Shown here piece by piece: positions 28,235-37,638 of a stretch of 47,326 nt of DNA (the first letter of the stretch is position 1; each line of letters starts with the position of its first letter). The stretch spans positions 1-47,326 of the forward strand of contig CANQCN010000007.1 in the NCBI GenBank assembly GCA_947589685.1. Direction: 5' to 3'. The position numbers and the translations under genes were made by a program. This stretch comes from an uncultured Clostridia bacterium. GTDB taxonomy: Bacteria > Bacillota > Clostridia > Christensenellales > CAG-314. The notes under the pieces are model-generated. The model was not told where the DNA came from, did not search any database, and worked only from the letters and a program-made list of their open reading frames with translations.

Positions 28235-28738
28235 ATGAAACCACTTGTACTCGACCTACCCTACCCCGACATAGCGGATCTTTCCGCAGACGCAAGGAGC
28301 GGCAACATAATTTCCTTCGGCTACGCCACGACGAGGGGCGAAGTCGCCGCCGTTTTGCAATACATTTATCACCGATTTTACTTCGGCTTGACGGACAAGG
28401 ACTCCGCGGAAACATTGATGTCTATCGCACTTGCCGAAATGAAGCACGTGGATATATTGGGCAGCGCCATGCTTAAACTCGGCACATCGCCGCGCTATGT
28501 GCAATTTCCCAATTCCTGCGCGTACTTCAACACCTCGCTCGTGTCGCAAGCGACCTCGCCCACGAAAATGTTGATGGACGACATTCAAGGCGAAATGAAC
28601 GCGATCGCAGATTACAAAAAAATGCTGTTCGAACTTAAAAACGAAAAAGTTGCAGCCGTCATCCAAAGAATAATTCTGGATGAACAGCTGCATCTCGAAA
28701 CTCTCAAAAATATGTTGGAAAAGTATTCGGGAAAATGA
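28235..28738 (+). CDS. Ferritin-like domain protein
   Basis: Metal-ligand pattern: E in TRGEVAAVLQY, AEMKHVDIL (ExxH), GEMNAIADY, DEQLHLETL (ExxH). Confidence 0.75.
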   Translation: MKPLVLDLPYPDIADLSADARSGNIISFGYATTRGEVAAVLQYIYHRFYFGLTDKDSAETLMSIALAEMKHVDILGSAMLKLGTSPRYVQFPNSCAYFNTSLVSQATSPTKMLMDDIQGEMNAIADYKKMLFELKNEKVAAVIQRIILDEQLHLETLKNMLEKYSGK

Positions 28739-28779
28739 CGACCGCGTTGTCGTAAACAACGCGCACTGCCCGAAAAACG

Positions 28780-29865
28780 CTATACGCGGGAACGAAGCAA
28801 CGCGCAAGCCTCGACGGCTATTCCGTCGCCGTTGCCGAGCGCGCCGAGACGTTCGGTAGTTGTTGCGGATATCGCAATGCAACTCGGAGCGACCTTGCAT
28901 ATCCGAGCAAGCCGCGCTTTCATCGCGTCGATATGGGGCGCGATTTTCGGAGCTTGACAAATGACCGTCGCCGAAACGTTGACCACCTCGTAGCCGCAGG
29001 ACTCCGCAACGGAAACGCAGTCGGCAAGCAAAAGCGCGCTGTCCGCGCCCTCGTACGCGGGATCGTCGTCGGGAAAGCGATGACCGATGTCTTTGTTGCC
29101 GCTTGCCGAAAGGATCGCGTCGCAAACGGCGTGGCACAAAGCGTCCGCGTCCGAATGACCTTGGAGCTTTTTGTCAAAGGGTATCTTTACCCCGCCGAGA
29201 ACAACTCCGTCGCCCTCCGCAAAGGGATGTACGTCAAAGCCGTTGCCCACGCGGAAATCGGGCAGATCTCCCAAGTAAGTGAGCTTGACGTTGGAACGCA
29301 AGCCGTCGGTAAAATGCGGCTTGTTTCCGCCCTCCGAAAAAAGCGTGCTTTCGTCGGTGTAGCCGTTGCCCTCGAAACCGCGCACAAACGCCCCGTCAAA
29401 GGCGGCGCGCAGCTTTTGAATGTCGAACGCCTGCGGGGTCTGCACAGTAAAAATGGAATCGCGATCCACGGGCACGTCCTTGTCTCCGTCACGGCGATAG
29501 ACGGTGTCGGTGACAAAAAGACGGGGCACGGCAGAGCCGTACCGCTCCGCCTCGGCAAAAAGTCTTTCGGCAAAAGCGCGCGTGATAAACGGACGCGCGC
29601 CGTCGTGTATCGCGACCGTACCGAGAGCGTTTTCGGGCAACGCTTTCAAGCCGTTGTACACTGAGAGAAAACGCGTAGCGCCTCCCTCGGCATAAAGAGC
29701 GCCCTCCGCGTGCCGTCCCACCACGACCGTAACGTCGACCACCGAGGACAAAACGTCGACGCTGTGCTGCAAAACGCTCTTGCCGAGCAACTGCTCGTCC
29801 AATTTGTTGGTTGTGCCGCCGTAACGGACGGATCCGCCCGCGGCGACGATTATCGCATATCTCAT
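28780..29865 (-). CDS. ispDF: Bifunctional IspD/IspF
   Basis: IspD N-terminus IIVAAGGSVRYGGTTNK and HDGARPF; IspF C-terminus FRVGNGFDVHPF, GHSDADALCHAVCDAIL, TTTERLG; internal start MRYAIIVAAGG. Confidence 0.93.
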   Translation of the reverse strand: MRYAIIVAAGGSVRYGGTTNKLDEQLLGKSVLQHSVDVLSSVVDVTVVVGRHAEGALYAEGGATRFLSVYNGLKALPENALGTVAIHDGARPFITRAFAERLFAEAERYGSAVPRLFVTDTVYRRDGDKDVPVDRDSIFTVQTPQAFDIQKLRAAFDGAFVRGFEGNGYTDESTLFSEGGNKPHFTDGLRSNVKLTYLGDLPDFRVGNGFDVHPFAEGDGVVLGGVKIPFDKKLQGHSDADALCHAVCDAILSASGNKDIGHRFPDDDPAYEGADSALLLADCVSVAESCGYEVVNVSATVICQAPKIAPHIDAMKARLARICKVAPSCIAISATTTERLGALGNGDGIAVEACALLRSRV

Positions 29866-30110
29866 AGATCGGTGATCATCTCGTACATTTCGTCGGCTTC
29901 GTCCTTTTTGACGGTTTCTTTGAGCATTTTTACGCGAAAAGTAAGCGCGCCGCCCGCAAAATGCACGACGACGAGGTCGCCGACTTTCAGTTGACAGCCC
30001 GGTTTGGCGGGACGTCCGTTGACGTCCACCTTGCCTGCGCTGCAAGCCTCTTGCGCGACGGTGCGACGTTTGAGTATTCTCGAAACTTTCAAAAATTTGT
30101 CTAATCTCAT
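29862..30110 (-). CDS. S4-domain RNA-binding protein (RqcP/Hsp15-like)
   Basis: MRLDKFLKVSRILKRRTVAQEACSAGKVDVNGRPAKPGCQLKVGDLV; stop overlaps the ispDF start (ATGA). Confidence 0.88.
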   Translation of the reverse strand: MRLDKFLKVSRILKRRTVAQEACSAGKVDVNGRPAKPGCQLKVGDLVVVHFAGGALTFRVKMLKETVKKDEADEMYEMITDL

Positions 30111-30278
30111 ACAATATCTCGGCTTAACGCTTTTGCCGAACGCGCGCAAGCGCAAATTCGGCTGTGTTTATCGACGGTAAAGAATATTCGACGGGTATGC
30201 CGCGATCGGTTTAGCGTTGCCGCGAAGCGAATTTTTCGCATAGCAGTGCCTCGCCCCGCCGAAAACGACAAAGCGCCG

Positions 30279-30869
30279 TCAAACTTCCTTTCTGTTGATA
30301 AACGCGCGCGACAAGGTGACCTCGTCGGCATATTGAAGCTCGCTTCCGATGGAAATACCCTGCGCAAGACGAGTGACCTTTATGCCGTACTGCTTGACGA
30401 AACGGGCGATATAGGTTGCCGTGGCTTCGCCCTCTGCGGACGTATCGGTGGCGAGGATTACTTCTTTGACGTCCCCCGTCAGCCGCTTGAACAGCTCCGC
30501 AAGGCGAATGTCGTCCCGACCTATCCCTTTCAACGGATTGAGTACGCCGCCAAGCACGTGGTACACGCCCTTGTATTCTCCGAGGCGCTCTATCGCTATC
30601 ACGTCCTTTGCTTCCTGCACCACGCATATCGTGCTGCGGTCGCGTGTCGTGCAGATATGACAAGGGTCCGAGTCGGTGTAGTTGCCGCATACCGAACACA
30701 CGCGCACCTTGCTCTTTGCCTCCGTAACGGCGTCGGCAAAGGCTTGCGCGTCCTCATCGGACATAGCAAGCACGGTCAGCGCGTAGCGTTGAGCCGTTTT
30801 GGAACCGACCCCCGGCAGACGCGAAAACTGCCTTATCAATTTTTCGATAGGTTCGACGTAGCTCGGCAT
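30279..30869 (-). CDS. recR: Recombination protein RecR
   Basis: LPGVGSKTAQRYA, CSVCGNYTDSDPCHIC, Toprim DTSAEGEATATYIA. Confidence 0.97.
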   Translation of the reverse strand: MPSYVEPIEKLIRQFSRLPGVGSKTAQRYALTVLAMSDEDAQAFADAVTEAKSKVRVCSVCGNYTDSDPCHICTTRDRSTICVVQEAKDVIAIERLGEYKGVYHVLGGVLNPLKGIGRDDIRLAELFKRLTGDVKEVILATDTSAEGEATATYIARFVKQYGIKVTRLAQGISIGSELQYADEVTLSRAFINRKEV

Positions 30870-30870
30870 A

Positions 30871-31230
30871 TCAGAACATTCCTTTCATCGCGCCGAAAGG
30901 AGCCATTATGCGGTCCTCCTCTGCCTGCGCCTTTTGATAAGCGTCGTTGATGGCGGCGAGGATCAGATCCTCCAACATTTCCACGTCGTCGGGATCGCAA
31001 GCCTGTGGCTGTACCTTGACGGAAAGGACCGTCTTTTTGCCGTTGGCGGTCACTTCCACAAGTCCGCCCGCGGCAGTGCCCGTGACTTGCAATTCTTCCA
31101 ACTCTTGCTGAGCTTCTTGCAGCTTTTGCTGCATTTGCTGAGCTTGCTTCATCAGGCTTTGCATATTGTTGCCGCCGAAACCGCCGTGTCCGCCGCCGCC
31201 CGCGCCGTTGTAACCGTATTTGTTTCCCAT
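30871..31230 (-). CDS. YbaB/EbfC nucleoid-associated protein
   Basis: MQSLMKQAQQMQQKLQEAQQELEELQVTGTAAGGLVEVTANGKKTVLSVKVQP. Confidence 0.95.
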   Translation of the reverse strand: MGNKYGYNGAGGGGHGGFGGNNMQSLMKQAQQMQQKLQEAQQELEELQVTGTAAGGLVEVTANGKKTVLSVKVQPQACDPDDVEMLEDLILAAINDAYQKAQAEEDRIMAPFGAMKGMF

Positions 31231-31257
31231 AGTTTTCTCCTAAAAAATATTTTTGTA

Positions 31258-32745
31258 TCAGTCGAATTTGACGTTTTTGCCCAGCTCGCCGAGCTGTTTG
31301 TCTATGTCGCTGTCCGTCGGAGCGCCGTCCCTTTCCACAACAAGCTCTCCGTCCACGAATTTGGACACTTGCTCGCGCAAAATTTGCTTGTACTGCTTTT
31401 CTATAAGCCAATACGCGCCCTCCGAACAGGTCAGCACGAAATTGCGCCGTTCGTCAAAGCTCACCTTGACGTCGCCCCAAACGCCGGAAAGCAACGGCTC
31501 TTGCAGCTTGTCCAGCTCCAACTTTACGCCGCGCCAGACGGATCTCGGATCGCGCTTGTCCACAACGAACAACGTGCGATTTTCTCCCACAAGATTTTGC
31601 GGCAACTGTTCCAGACGCTTCAAGCGCATATCCAAGCCGTCGTAGTCCGTCTCGCCGCTCGAACAAGCCACCTTCAAGGCGGTCGCTTCGAACAACATCA
31701 AGGGCGAAAGGGCGTATTTCAATCCCGCTTCCGCACCCGTAAAACGGTCGATGGCGTAAAGCAATTTTTTTACGGAAACGCCGTCCGACAACTCTTTGAG
31801 ACGCTCGTATACGTCCTGCGGCAACATCAGCAAAGCGTTGGCGTCGTCGCATACCTTTGCCGTGAGCAGATCGCGCATATACAGCGACAGATCCTTGTTA
31901 AGTCGCGAAACGTCCTTGCCCTCGGATACGAGCCTGTCAGTCTCGGTGAGTATCTCCGCGGGAGAATTGGTCAATATCGCTTTGGCAAGCGCGACGATAC
32001 TGCTTTTGGAGGATACCCCCAACACGCCCAACACGTCGTCGTATTCCAGCTTGCCCGACGATACCGAATAGCACCTGTCCGCAATGGAGACCGCGTCGCG
32101 AACGCTGCCCTCGCCCGCCTGAGCGATAGCCGCGACGGCTTCTTTGGAATATTTTTTGCCCTCGGCGTCGTAGATATGCGCGATGTGTTCGGCAAGCATA
32201 TTCGTAGGCACCAACCTAAAATCGAAGCGCATGCAGCGAGACAGAATAGTCGCGGGGATCTTGTGCACCTCGGTCGTACACAAAATGAACAACGCGTGTT
32301 CGGGCGGTTCTTCCAACGTTTTGAGCAGGGCGTTGAACGCTCCCACGGAAAGCATATGGACTTCGTCGATGATGTACACCTTGTAACGACCGTTTACGGG
32401 GGGATACTGCACCTTTTCGCGAATGTCGCGGGCATAGTCCACGCCGTTGTTGCTGGCTGCGTCCATCTCTATTATGTCGAGATTGGCGTTGCCTACCGTC
32501 CGACACACTTCGCACTCGCCGCAGGGATTGCCGTTGTGTTCCAAGGCGTGCGGACAGTTGACGGCGCGCGCGAATATCTTTGCCGTGCTGGTCTTGCCCG
32601 TGCCGCGCGTTCCGCAAAACAGATAGGCGTGCGACACCTTGTTTTGCAATATCTGATTTCGCAGCGTGGTTATGATGTGATCCTGCCCTATCACCTGATC
32701 GAAGGTTTGAGGGCGGTATTTGCGATACAGCGCTACATAGCTCAT
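31258..32745 (-). CDS. dnaX: DNA polymerase III subunit gamma/tau
   Basis: LYRKYRPQTFDQVIGQDHIITTL, GTRGTGKTSTAKIFARAVNC, Cys4 zinc module, DEVHMLS. Confidence 0.97.
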   Translation of the reverse strand: MSYVALYRKYRPQTFDQVIGQDHIITTLRNQILQNKVSHAYLFCGTRGTGKTSTAKIFARAVNCPHALEHNGNPCGECEVCRTVGNANLDIIEMDAASNNGVDYARDIREKVQYPPVNGRYKVYIIDEVHMLSVGAFNALLKTLEEPPEHALFILCTTEVHKIPATILSRCMRFDFRLVPTNMLAEHIAHIYDAEGKKYSKEAVAAIAQAGEGSVRDAVSIADRCYSVSSGKLEYDDVLGVLGVSSKSSIVALAKAILTNSPAEILTETDRLVSEGKDVSRLNKDLSLYMRDLLTAKVCDDANALLMLPQDVYERLKELSDGVSVKKLLYAIDRFTGAEAGLKYALSPLMLFEATALKVACSSGETDYDGLDMRLKRLEQLPQNLVGENRTLFVVDKRDPRSVWRGVKLELDKLQEPLLSGVWGDVKVSFDERRNFVLTCSEGAYWLIEKQYKQILREQVSKFVDGELVVERDGAPTDSDIDKQLGELGKNVKFD

Positions 32746-32763
32746 TTGCGATGCACTCCTTTG

Positions 32764-33306
32764 TCAATCGATGTGTTCTAAAAGTTTTTTTCGGGCGCGC
32801 TGCAAAGCTCCGTCCACGGACTTGTGGCTCTTGCCCAGCTTCGCCGCGATATAGTCGTAGCTGTACCCGTCTGCAAACAGCGCCAGCACCCGACGCTCGG
32901 TGGGCGAAAGATTTTGCTCCGCCGCTTTGAGTACGCGCTCGAAGTTTTCCTTTTCGATAAGCTTTTCGAGGGGATTGTCCTCCCCGTCGGCGATGTGCGC
33001 GACCATGTCCAGATCGACGTAGTTGTTGAGCGCCTTTTGCTTTACGGCATTGTCGCGTTTGACGACGGCAACAAGCTGTCTGAATACGCACAGCTGCACA
33101 AAAGCGGGAAAAGAGCCCTTTTCCTCATCGTACTTGTTGATGGCGTAAAATACCCCCAACATACCTTCCTGCAAAAGATCGTCCTTGTCGCCGCCCACCA
33201 GATAAAATTTGTTGGACAGCGAACGGACAAGCCCCTTGTAGTCGGAAACCAACTGTTCTATCGCCTGTTCGTCGCCTTTTTTGGCGTCTGCAAGTAATCT
33301 GTCCAA
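32764..33306 (-). CDS. sigH: RNA polymerase sigma factor, SigH-like
   Basis: DRLLADAKKGDEQAIEQLVSDYKGLVRSLSNKFYLVGGDKDDLLQEGMLGVFYAINKYD...; TTG start at 33306 with upstream GAGAGG; neighbours rlmB/mrnC. Confidence 0.8.
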   Translation of the reverse strand: MDRLLADAKKGDEQAIEQLVSDYKGLVRSLSNKFYLVGGDKDDLLQEGMLGVFYAINKYDEEKGSFPAFVQLCVFRQLVAVVKRDNAVKQKALNNYVDLDMVAHIADGEDNPLEKLIEKENFERVLKAAEQNLSPTERRVLALFADGYSYDYIAAKLGKSHKSVDGALQRARKKLLEHID

Positions 33307-33308
33307 GC

Positions 33309-34010
33309 CTAACCTCTCTGTCTTACCGCTTCGTAAAGGGCAATTCCGCAAGCGACCGACGCGTTGAGCGAATTGACCTTGCCTTTGAGTTTGAGCGACG
33401 CTACTTGGTCGCAGCACTTCTTTGTAAGTCGGGATATGCCGTCTCCCTCGCCGCCAACGACGATGGCGACGGGACCCGTCATATCCAGGGAGGTGATCTC
33501 CTGCCCGTCCATATCCAACGCGTAGACCCACACGCCCGCTTGCTGCAACTGTTTGATCGCGTTGTTGACGTTGCCCACGCGCGCTATGCGCATATGAGAC
33601 GCGGCTCCCGCCGAAACGCGCACTACGGTGTCGTTGACGGCTACCTGACGGTTTTTGCCGATGATTATACCGTCGGCGCCAGCACATTCGCACACGCGTA
33701 TGATACTGCCGAAGTTGTGCGGATCGTTTATGCCGTCCAGCACCACGATAAGCGGACTCTCGCTTGCGGAAAGGATATCCTCCGTATCGCAATATTGAAA
33801 GTCCGTCACCTCGGCGACGTACCCTTGATGTTTTTGTCCGGGGCACATCTTGTCCAAAACGACCTTGTCCACGTACGAGATCTTTACTCCGTTGCTTGCG
33901 GCGAGAGACGTTATTTCGTCCCTTTTGCCCTTTTCGCAAAAGAGCGTGTTGACGGTAACGACGTTCGATCTGAGCGCCTCCGAGACGCTGTTTTTGCCTG
34001 CTATTTTCAT
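33309..34010 (-). CDS. rlmB: TrmH-family 23S rRNA 2'-O-methyltransferase (RlmB)
   Basis: GKNSVSEALRS, LDGINDPHNFGSIIRVCECAGADGIII, VVGGEGDGISRLT. Confidence 0.93.
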   Translation of the reverse strand: MKIAGKNSVSEALRSNVVTVNTLFCEKGKRDEITSLAASNGVKISYVDKVVLDKMCPGQKHQGYVAEVTDFQYCDTEDILSASESPLIVVLDGINDPHNFGSIIRVCECAGADGIIIGKNRQVAVNDTVVRVSAGAASHMRIARVGNVNNAIKQLQQAGVWVYALDMDGQEITSLDMTGPVAIVVGGEGDGISRLTKKCCDQVASLKLKGKVNSLNASVACGIALYEAVRQRG

Positions 34011-34393
34011 AAATCGGTATCCAAAATTTGTTGCAGTCTTTCCTGCTGTCCCGTAAGATACAAATAGCCGAGGACCGCCTCCAACCCCGTTGCCTTGCGG
34101 TAATCGGCGGCGGATTGATTTTTGGCTTTGTGATGCGGACTGCCGTTGCGACCGCGGCGGTAAACGTCAAGCTCCGTCTCCGTAAAACGCTCCGTCCACT
34201 TTTCCGCAAGAGCCGCCTGCGCCGAAGCCTTTACCCGCTCGGACGCAAGCGTGTGCAGTACGTGGGGCTTGACGTCCATTGCGACAGCCAACCTCCGTCG
34301 CACATACAGACTTTGCACCGCGTCGCCAATATAGGCAAGGGTAAGCGCGTTTAACAACAGCGCGTCCCGCTCGTTCATTGGAGAAAATGTCAT
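34007..34393 (-). CDS. mrnC: Mini-ribonuclease III
   Basis: LNALTLAYIGDAVQSLYVRRRL, YRRGRNGSPHHKAKNQSAADYRKATGLEAVLGYLYL. Confidence 0.93.
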   Translation of the reverse strand: MTFSPMNERDALLLNALTLAYIGDAVQSLYVRRRLAVAMDVKPHVLHTLASERVKASAQAALAEKWTERFTETELDVYRRGRNGSPHHKAKNQSAADYRKATGLEAVLGYLYLTGQQERLQQILDTDL

Positions 34394-34399
34394 ATCGCC

Positions 34400-34978
34400 C
34401 TACTCGTCGTCTTCGGAAAAAAGCTTTTTGCCGTAGACAACGGCTCCCGTAAGATAGTCGATGTCCTCGTAACCCATTTTTTCGTAAAAGGCGCGCGTTT
34501 CTTTGTCTTTTTGCCCGACAATGACGTAAAGCCCCTCGACGAACATTTCTTTAAGCTTGTTTTCCAACGTGGTCAGCAACAGCTCGTCCAGCCCCTCCTG
34601 CGGAAGGTCCTTAATCACGCCCAAATACAAGTGCGCCGTGTAACCTTGCCGCACGTAACGCTCGCACACGCGCGTTTCAGCAACGAAACGAAAATAGTCT
34701 CCGCCGGAAACCTTGCGGACAAGGGGCAAATACAGCTCTTGCATACGATCCTGATAGTCGTCAAGATCCGCCGCGCTGAGAATGTATCCCACGGGAATAT
34801 CCTGGTCGTCTACCGCCACAAAACAGTAATCGGACTGACAGTCGAGATAGTAATCGCAATACATCGCGCATTGCGCCGCGCGATTGAGCGGCGTATCCTC
34901 TTCGGCGTATTTGGAATTTGCCATGCAAATATCCTGCACATACCGAAAATCTTTTTTTTGATAGGGTCTTATTTTCAT
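34400..34978 (-). CDS. GNAT-family N-acetyltransferase
   Basis: MKIRPYQKKDFRYVQDIC start; C-terminal VGQKDKETRAFYEKMGYEDI. Confidence 0.8.
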   Translation of the reverse strand: MKIRPYQKKDFRYVQDICMANSKYAEEDTPLNRAAQCAMYCDYYLDCQSDYCFVAVDDQDIPVGYILSAADLDDYQDRMQELYLPLVRKVSGGDYFRFVAETRVCERYVRQGYTAHLYLGVIKDLPQEGLDELLLTTLENKLKEMFVEGLYVIVGQKDKETRAFYEKMGYEDIDYLTGAVVYGKKLFSEDDE

Positions 34979-35017
34979 AAAAGTCTCCTTGCGGACATAT
35001 TTATCCATTATGGAAAA

Positions 35018-35046
35018 ATAGTATCACTTTTACGCTCTGTTGTCAA
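35018..35046 (-). promoter_or_regulatory. Promoter of the GNAT gene
   Basis: TTGACA-N17-TACTAT on the minus strand. Confidence 0.75.
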
Positions 35047-35067
35047 GTATAGGGTTTACTGTATAAT
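35040..35067 (+). promoter_or_regulatory. Divergent promoter overlapping the GNAT -35 box
   Basis: TTGTCA-N16-TATAAT on the plus strand. Confidence 0.6.
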
Positions 35068-35073
35068 TTAATT

Positions 35074-35333
35074 ATTATCAACGCAAAGCGGGCGTAATGC
35101 GCTGCCTCTCGGCAAACACTTCGTTGAGTTTGAATTGTGCCGACATTGCGCCACCGTTATACGATGTGGGCACAAAATGCCCCTATCGGAGCGAAGATGA
35201 AGCTTGGCGGCGGCGTCGCCCGTAAAAAAGCAAACGCAATCGAAAGCGCAAAACAACGAGGTAAAAGAACGCGAAAAACAGCGCGAGGAAACAAATATAC
35301 GAAAAAAACGGCTTCTGCGCGAAGTCGTTTTTT
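35074..35333 (+). ncRNA. Candidate transcript of about 260 nt (ncRNA or small basic-protein mRNA)
   Basis: Bounded by the plus-strand promoter at 35040-35067 and the terminator at 35302-35333; internal hairpin TGTGCC...GGCACA. Confidence 0.35.
35302..35333. terminator. Bidirectional intrinsic terminator
   Basis: A7-CGGCTTC-TGCGC-GAAGTCG-T6; U-tract on both strands. Confidence 0.85.
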
Positions 35334-35356
35334 GTTGATTTTTATTTTGTCGTGCC

Positions 35357-36373
35357 TTATTCGAGACCGTCCAACAATTTGCGTATCTCCTCGATGAAAT
35401 CTTCATCATCGCCCTTGCTGTTGTTGCGAATAGCCTCTATCCGCTTGATGAGGTCGCTGTCGTTGGCTCCCGCAACGGGCGCGCGAGGCGCAGATTGACC
35501 TATCTGCTCGGCTTGCTCGGAGGTTATCTCCGTAGCGGTCGGCTCGGATGCGGCGGACGGTTGCTCCGCAGTCTGCTCCGCTGCGGGCGCAGCGTCCTCC
35601 GTCGTCTGCGGCTCGATCTGTTGCTCCGCTTCGGGGTCGGATCCGCTCATTTCCTTTATCCGTTCGAGAAGCGATCTCGTTTCGTCAACGATGCTTGCTT
35701 GACGTTCCTCTTCGGTCGGCTCGTCGGATGGCTCCGCTTCGAACTGTTCGGAAACGTCCGCGGCAGTCTCCGTCGGGGTCTCCGCGCCGTCGGCTTCCTC
35801 CTGCGCGGAAGAACGCAAGCTCTCGATGACCTTCAAAAGCTCGTCCGTATGTTTCAAATCGGAGTCGCCGTTTTCGGGAACGGGCGCGGCTTCCGTCGCC
35901 GCGGCGGGTCTTTCGGGGATATGAGGCAGTTTGAGTTCGTAAACAATGCCGAGATCTATCACTTCGTCGATAAACGCGCAGCTTGCGTCGTCGGCGTTGT
36001 CAAGTGCGATAACCTTGATACCGCGACCGCGCAGATAACTGTACAGATACACAAGATCGGTCGGCTGCGCAATGACGCACACCGCGTCTATGGCGGGAGT
36101 ACGCGCAACTGCGTCCACCACGTCCACGTAAATGCGCGGATCGAATTCCTTTCTGCCGCGACGTTTTACGCGCATAGTGCGCTCCACGCGATAACCGCGA
36201 AGCGTAGCGTCCGCAAAAATCTCCTTGTGTTTACGCTCGCCCGCGCCGTAGATCTTGCCGAAAAGAATGTTGCCCATGCTCTCCAACTGTTCCATAACGT
36301 TGGCGTAGTTTTCGCTGGTAAGCCCCACGTTGTCCACGTCGATAAAAAAGGCGATATTTCTGTCTCGAAGCAT
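35357..36373 (-). CDS. NYN-domain (LabA/DUF88-like) protein with long acidic linker
   Basis: NIAFFIDVDNVGLTSENYANVMEQLESMGNILFGKIYG...VDVVDAVARTPAIDAVCVIAQPTDLVYLYSYLRGRGIKVI. Confidence 0.85.
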   Translation of the reverse strand: MLRDRNIAFFIDVDNVGLTSENYANVMEQLESMGNILFGKIYGAGERKHKEIFADATLRGYRVERTMRVKRRGRKEFDPRIYVDVVDAVARTPAIDAVCVIAQPTDLVYLYSYLRGRGIKVIALDNADDASCAFIDEVIDLGIVYELKLPHIPERPAAATEAAPVPENGDSDLKHTDELLKVIESLRSSAQEEADGAETPTETAADVSEQFEAEPSDEPTEEERQASIVDETRSLLERIKEMSGSDPEAEQQIEPQTTEDAAPAAEQTAEQPSAASEPTATEITSEQAEQIGQSAPRAPVAGANDSDLIKRIEAIRNNSKGDDEDFIEEIRKLLDGLE

Positions 36374-36398
36374 TGTTATATCCTCCAATGGTTACTTT

Positions 36399-37247
36399 TT
36401 ATTGTACAGTATTCGGGGCGTTTTGTCTATACTTTCGTTGAAAATAAAACAAATATTGTTGACAAAGTCCCGCGTCCGCGCCGAACAAATTGCAGAAAAA
36501 AGTCGATATTTCACTGTCCTTGTGACCATGCTCGAAGTACGCGTGATACACCTTTTTGAGCCAGGTGTCCACGGGGAAAACGTCTCCGCGGCTCATACCG
36601 AACAGCAATATGCAATCCGCCACCTTCGGTCCCACTCCCATAAACGTCAACAGCTCCTTGCGCGCAGACGGAGTGTCCATCGAAAGCAGCGCGTCGAGAT
36701 CGTAGTGAAGCAGCTTTTGCGCAGTCGCCACCAGATATTTGTCGCGATAACCCGCCCCCAGGTGTGCAAAAAGCTCCGCGGGGCTTGCCGCGATAGCCTC
36801 CGTCGACGGAAACGCTTTGCCGTACGGGGTGTCCTCGCCAAGACGGTTGCAGACGCGCTCGATGATGAGTTTGATACGCTTGATGTTGTTGTTTGCGGAG
36901 ATGATAAAGCTGAAAATCATCTCCGTAAGGTCTTGATTGAGTATGCGTATACCCTTGCCGCAATCGGCTGCGGCGCGCATTATCGGAGACAAAGCGCCTA
37001 TGCGCGCTGCTTTCGCGGCGTAGTCGGCGTCGAGGTCGAAAAATTTCCAAAAGTAATCGCCGTCATCGGTATACGCTTTCACCTTGCCGTCTGCCGTGAC
37101 AAGCTCGGCGTATTTGTCCCGCGAATGTACGGCGTAACGGTCGTCGGACAGCTTTTGGTAACGGAATATCTGACCGCACTCCAAGGTGTCGCAGACATCG
37201 AAATACTCGCCGTCGTAATCGAATGCAAATGGTAGATCTGTTGTCAT
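36399..37247 (-). CDS. 8-oxoguanine DNA glycosylase (OGG-type HhH-GPD)
   Basis: CGQIFRYQ, SANNNIKRIKLIIERVC, FMGVGPKVADCILLFGMSRGDVFPVDTWLKK. Confidence 0.93.
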   Translation of the reverse strand: MTTDLPFAFDYDGEYFDVCDTLECGQIFRYQKLSDDRYAVHSRDKYAELVTADGKVKAYTDDGDYFWKFFDLDADYAAKAARIGALSPIMRAAADCGKGIRILNQDLTEMIFSFIISANNNIKRIKLIIERVCNRLGEDTPYGKAFPSTEAIAASPAELFAHLGAGYRDKYLVATAQKLLHYDLDALLSMDTPSARKELLTFMGVGPKVADCILLFGMSRGDVFPVDTWLKKVYHAYFEHGHKDSEISTFFCNLFGADAGLCQQYLFYFQRKYRQNAPNTVQ

Positions 37248-37355
37248 AAGTAAAATTTTCCGTTGTAGATCGCGTCGCACCGCCTAAAACTGCCCGCGCG
37301 ATCTTGAAAAAAACGAGATTGCGTGTGTGCAATCTCGTTTGTCGGTTTGTTTTCG

Positions 37356-37637
37356 TTACTCCGCAACGGGATAGACGGAAACTTGTCTTCTTGTCTTGGT
37401 CTGCTCAAACTTGACCACGCCGTCGATCAATGCGAACAAGGTGTCGTCCTTGCCGATACCTACGTTGTTGCCGGGGTGGAAGTGAGTGCCGCGTTGTCTG
37501 ACAAGAATGTTTCCCGCGTTGGCAAACTGACCGTCGGCACGCTTTGCGCCCAAACGTTTGCTTTCGCTGTCACGACCGTTTTTGGTGCTGCCCATACCTT
37601 TTTTGTGAGCAAACAACTGCAACTTTATGAACATCAT
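37356..37637 (-). CDS. rpmA: 50S ribosomal protein L27 with Prp-cleavable N-terminus
   Basis: [38 protein letters not shown]. Confidence 0.97.
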   Translation of the reverse strand: MMFIKLQLFAHKKGMGSTKNGRDSESKRLGAKRADGQFANAGNILVRQRGTHFHPGNNVGIGKDDTLFALIDGVVKFEQTKTRRQVSVYPVAE

Positions 37638-37638
37638 T

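Noticed and set aside
30934-32781. Long plus-strand ORF (615 aa) opposite dnaX, and similar long antisense ORFs (e.g. 23037-24644, 20824-22098, 13235-14485)
   Set aside because: They are shadow ORFs opposite strongly recognisable genes, with no recognisable domains and unusual composition.
35074-35301. SRP RNA or 6S RNA identity for the plus-strand transcript
   Set aside because: No GGTCAGG/GGAAGCAGC SRP signature and no closing long stem typical of 6S RNA; left as an unassigned candidate.
35137-35397. 86-aa basic ORF on the plus strand
   Set aside because: Reads through a strong terminator into the 3' end of the NYN gene; low complexity; coding status not supported.
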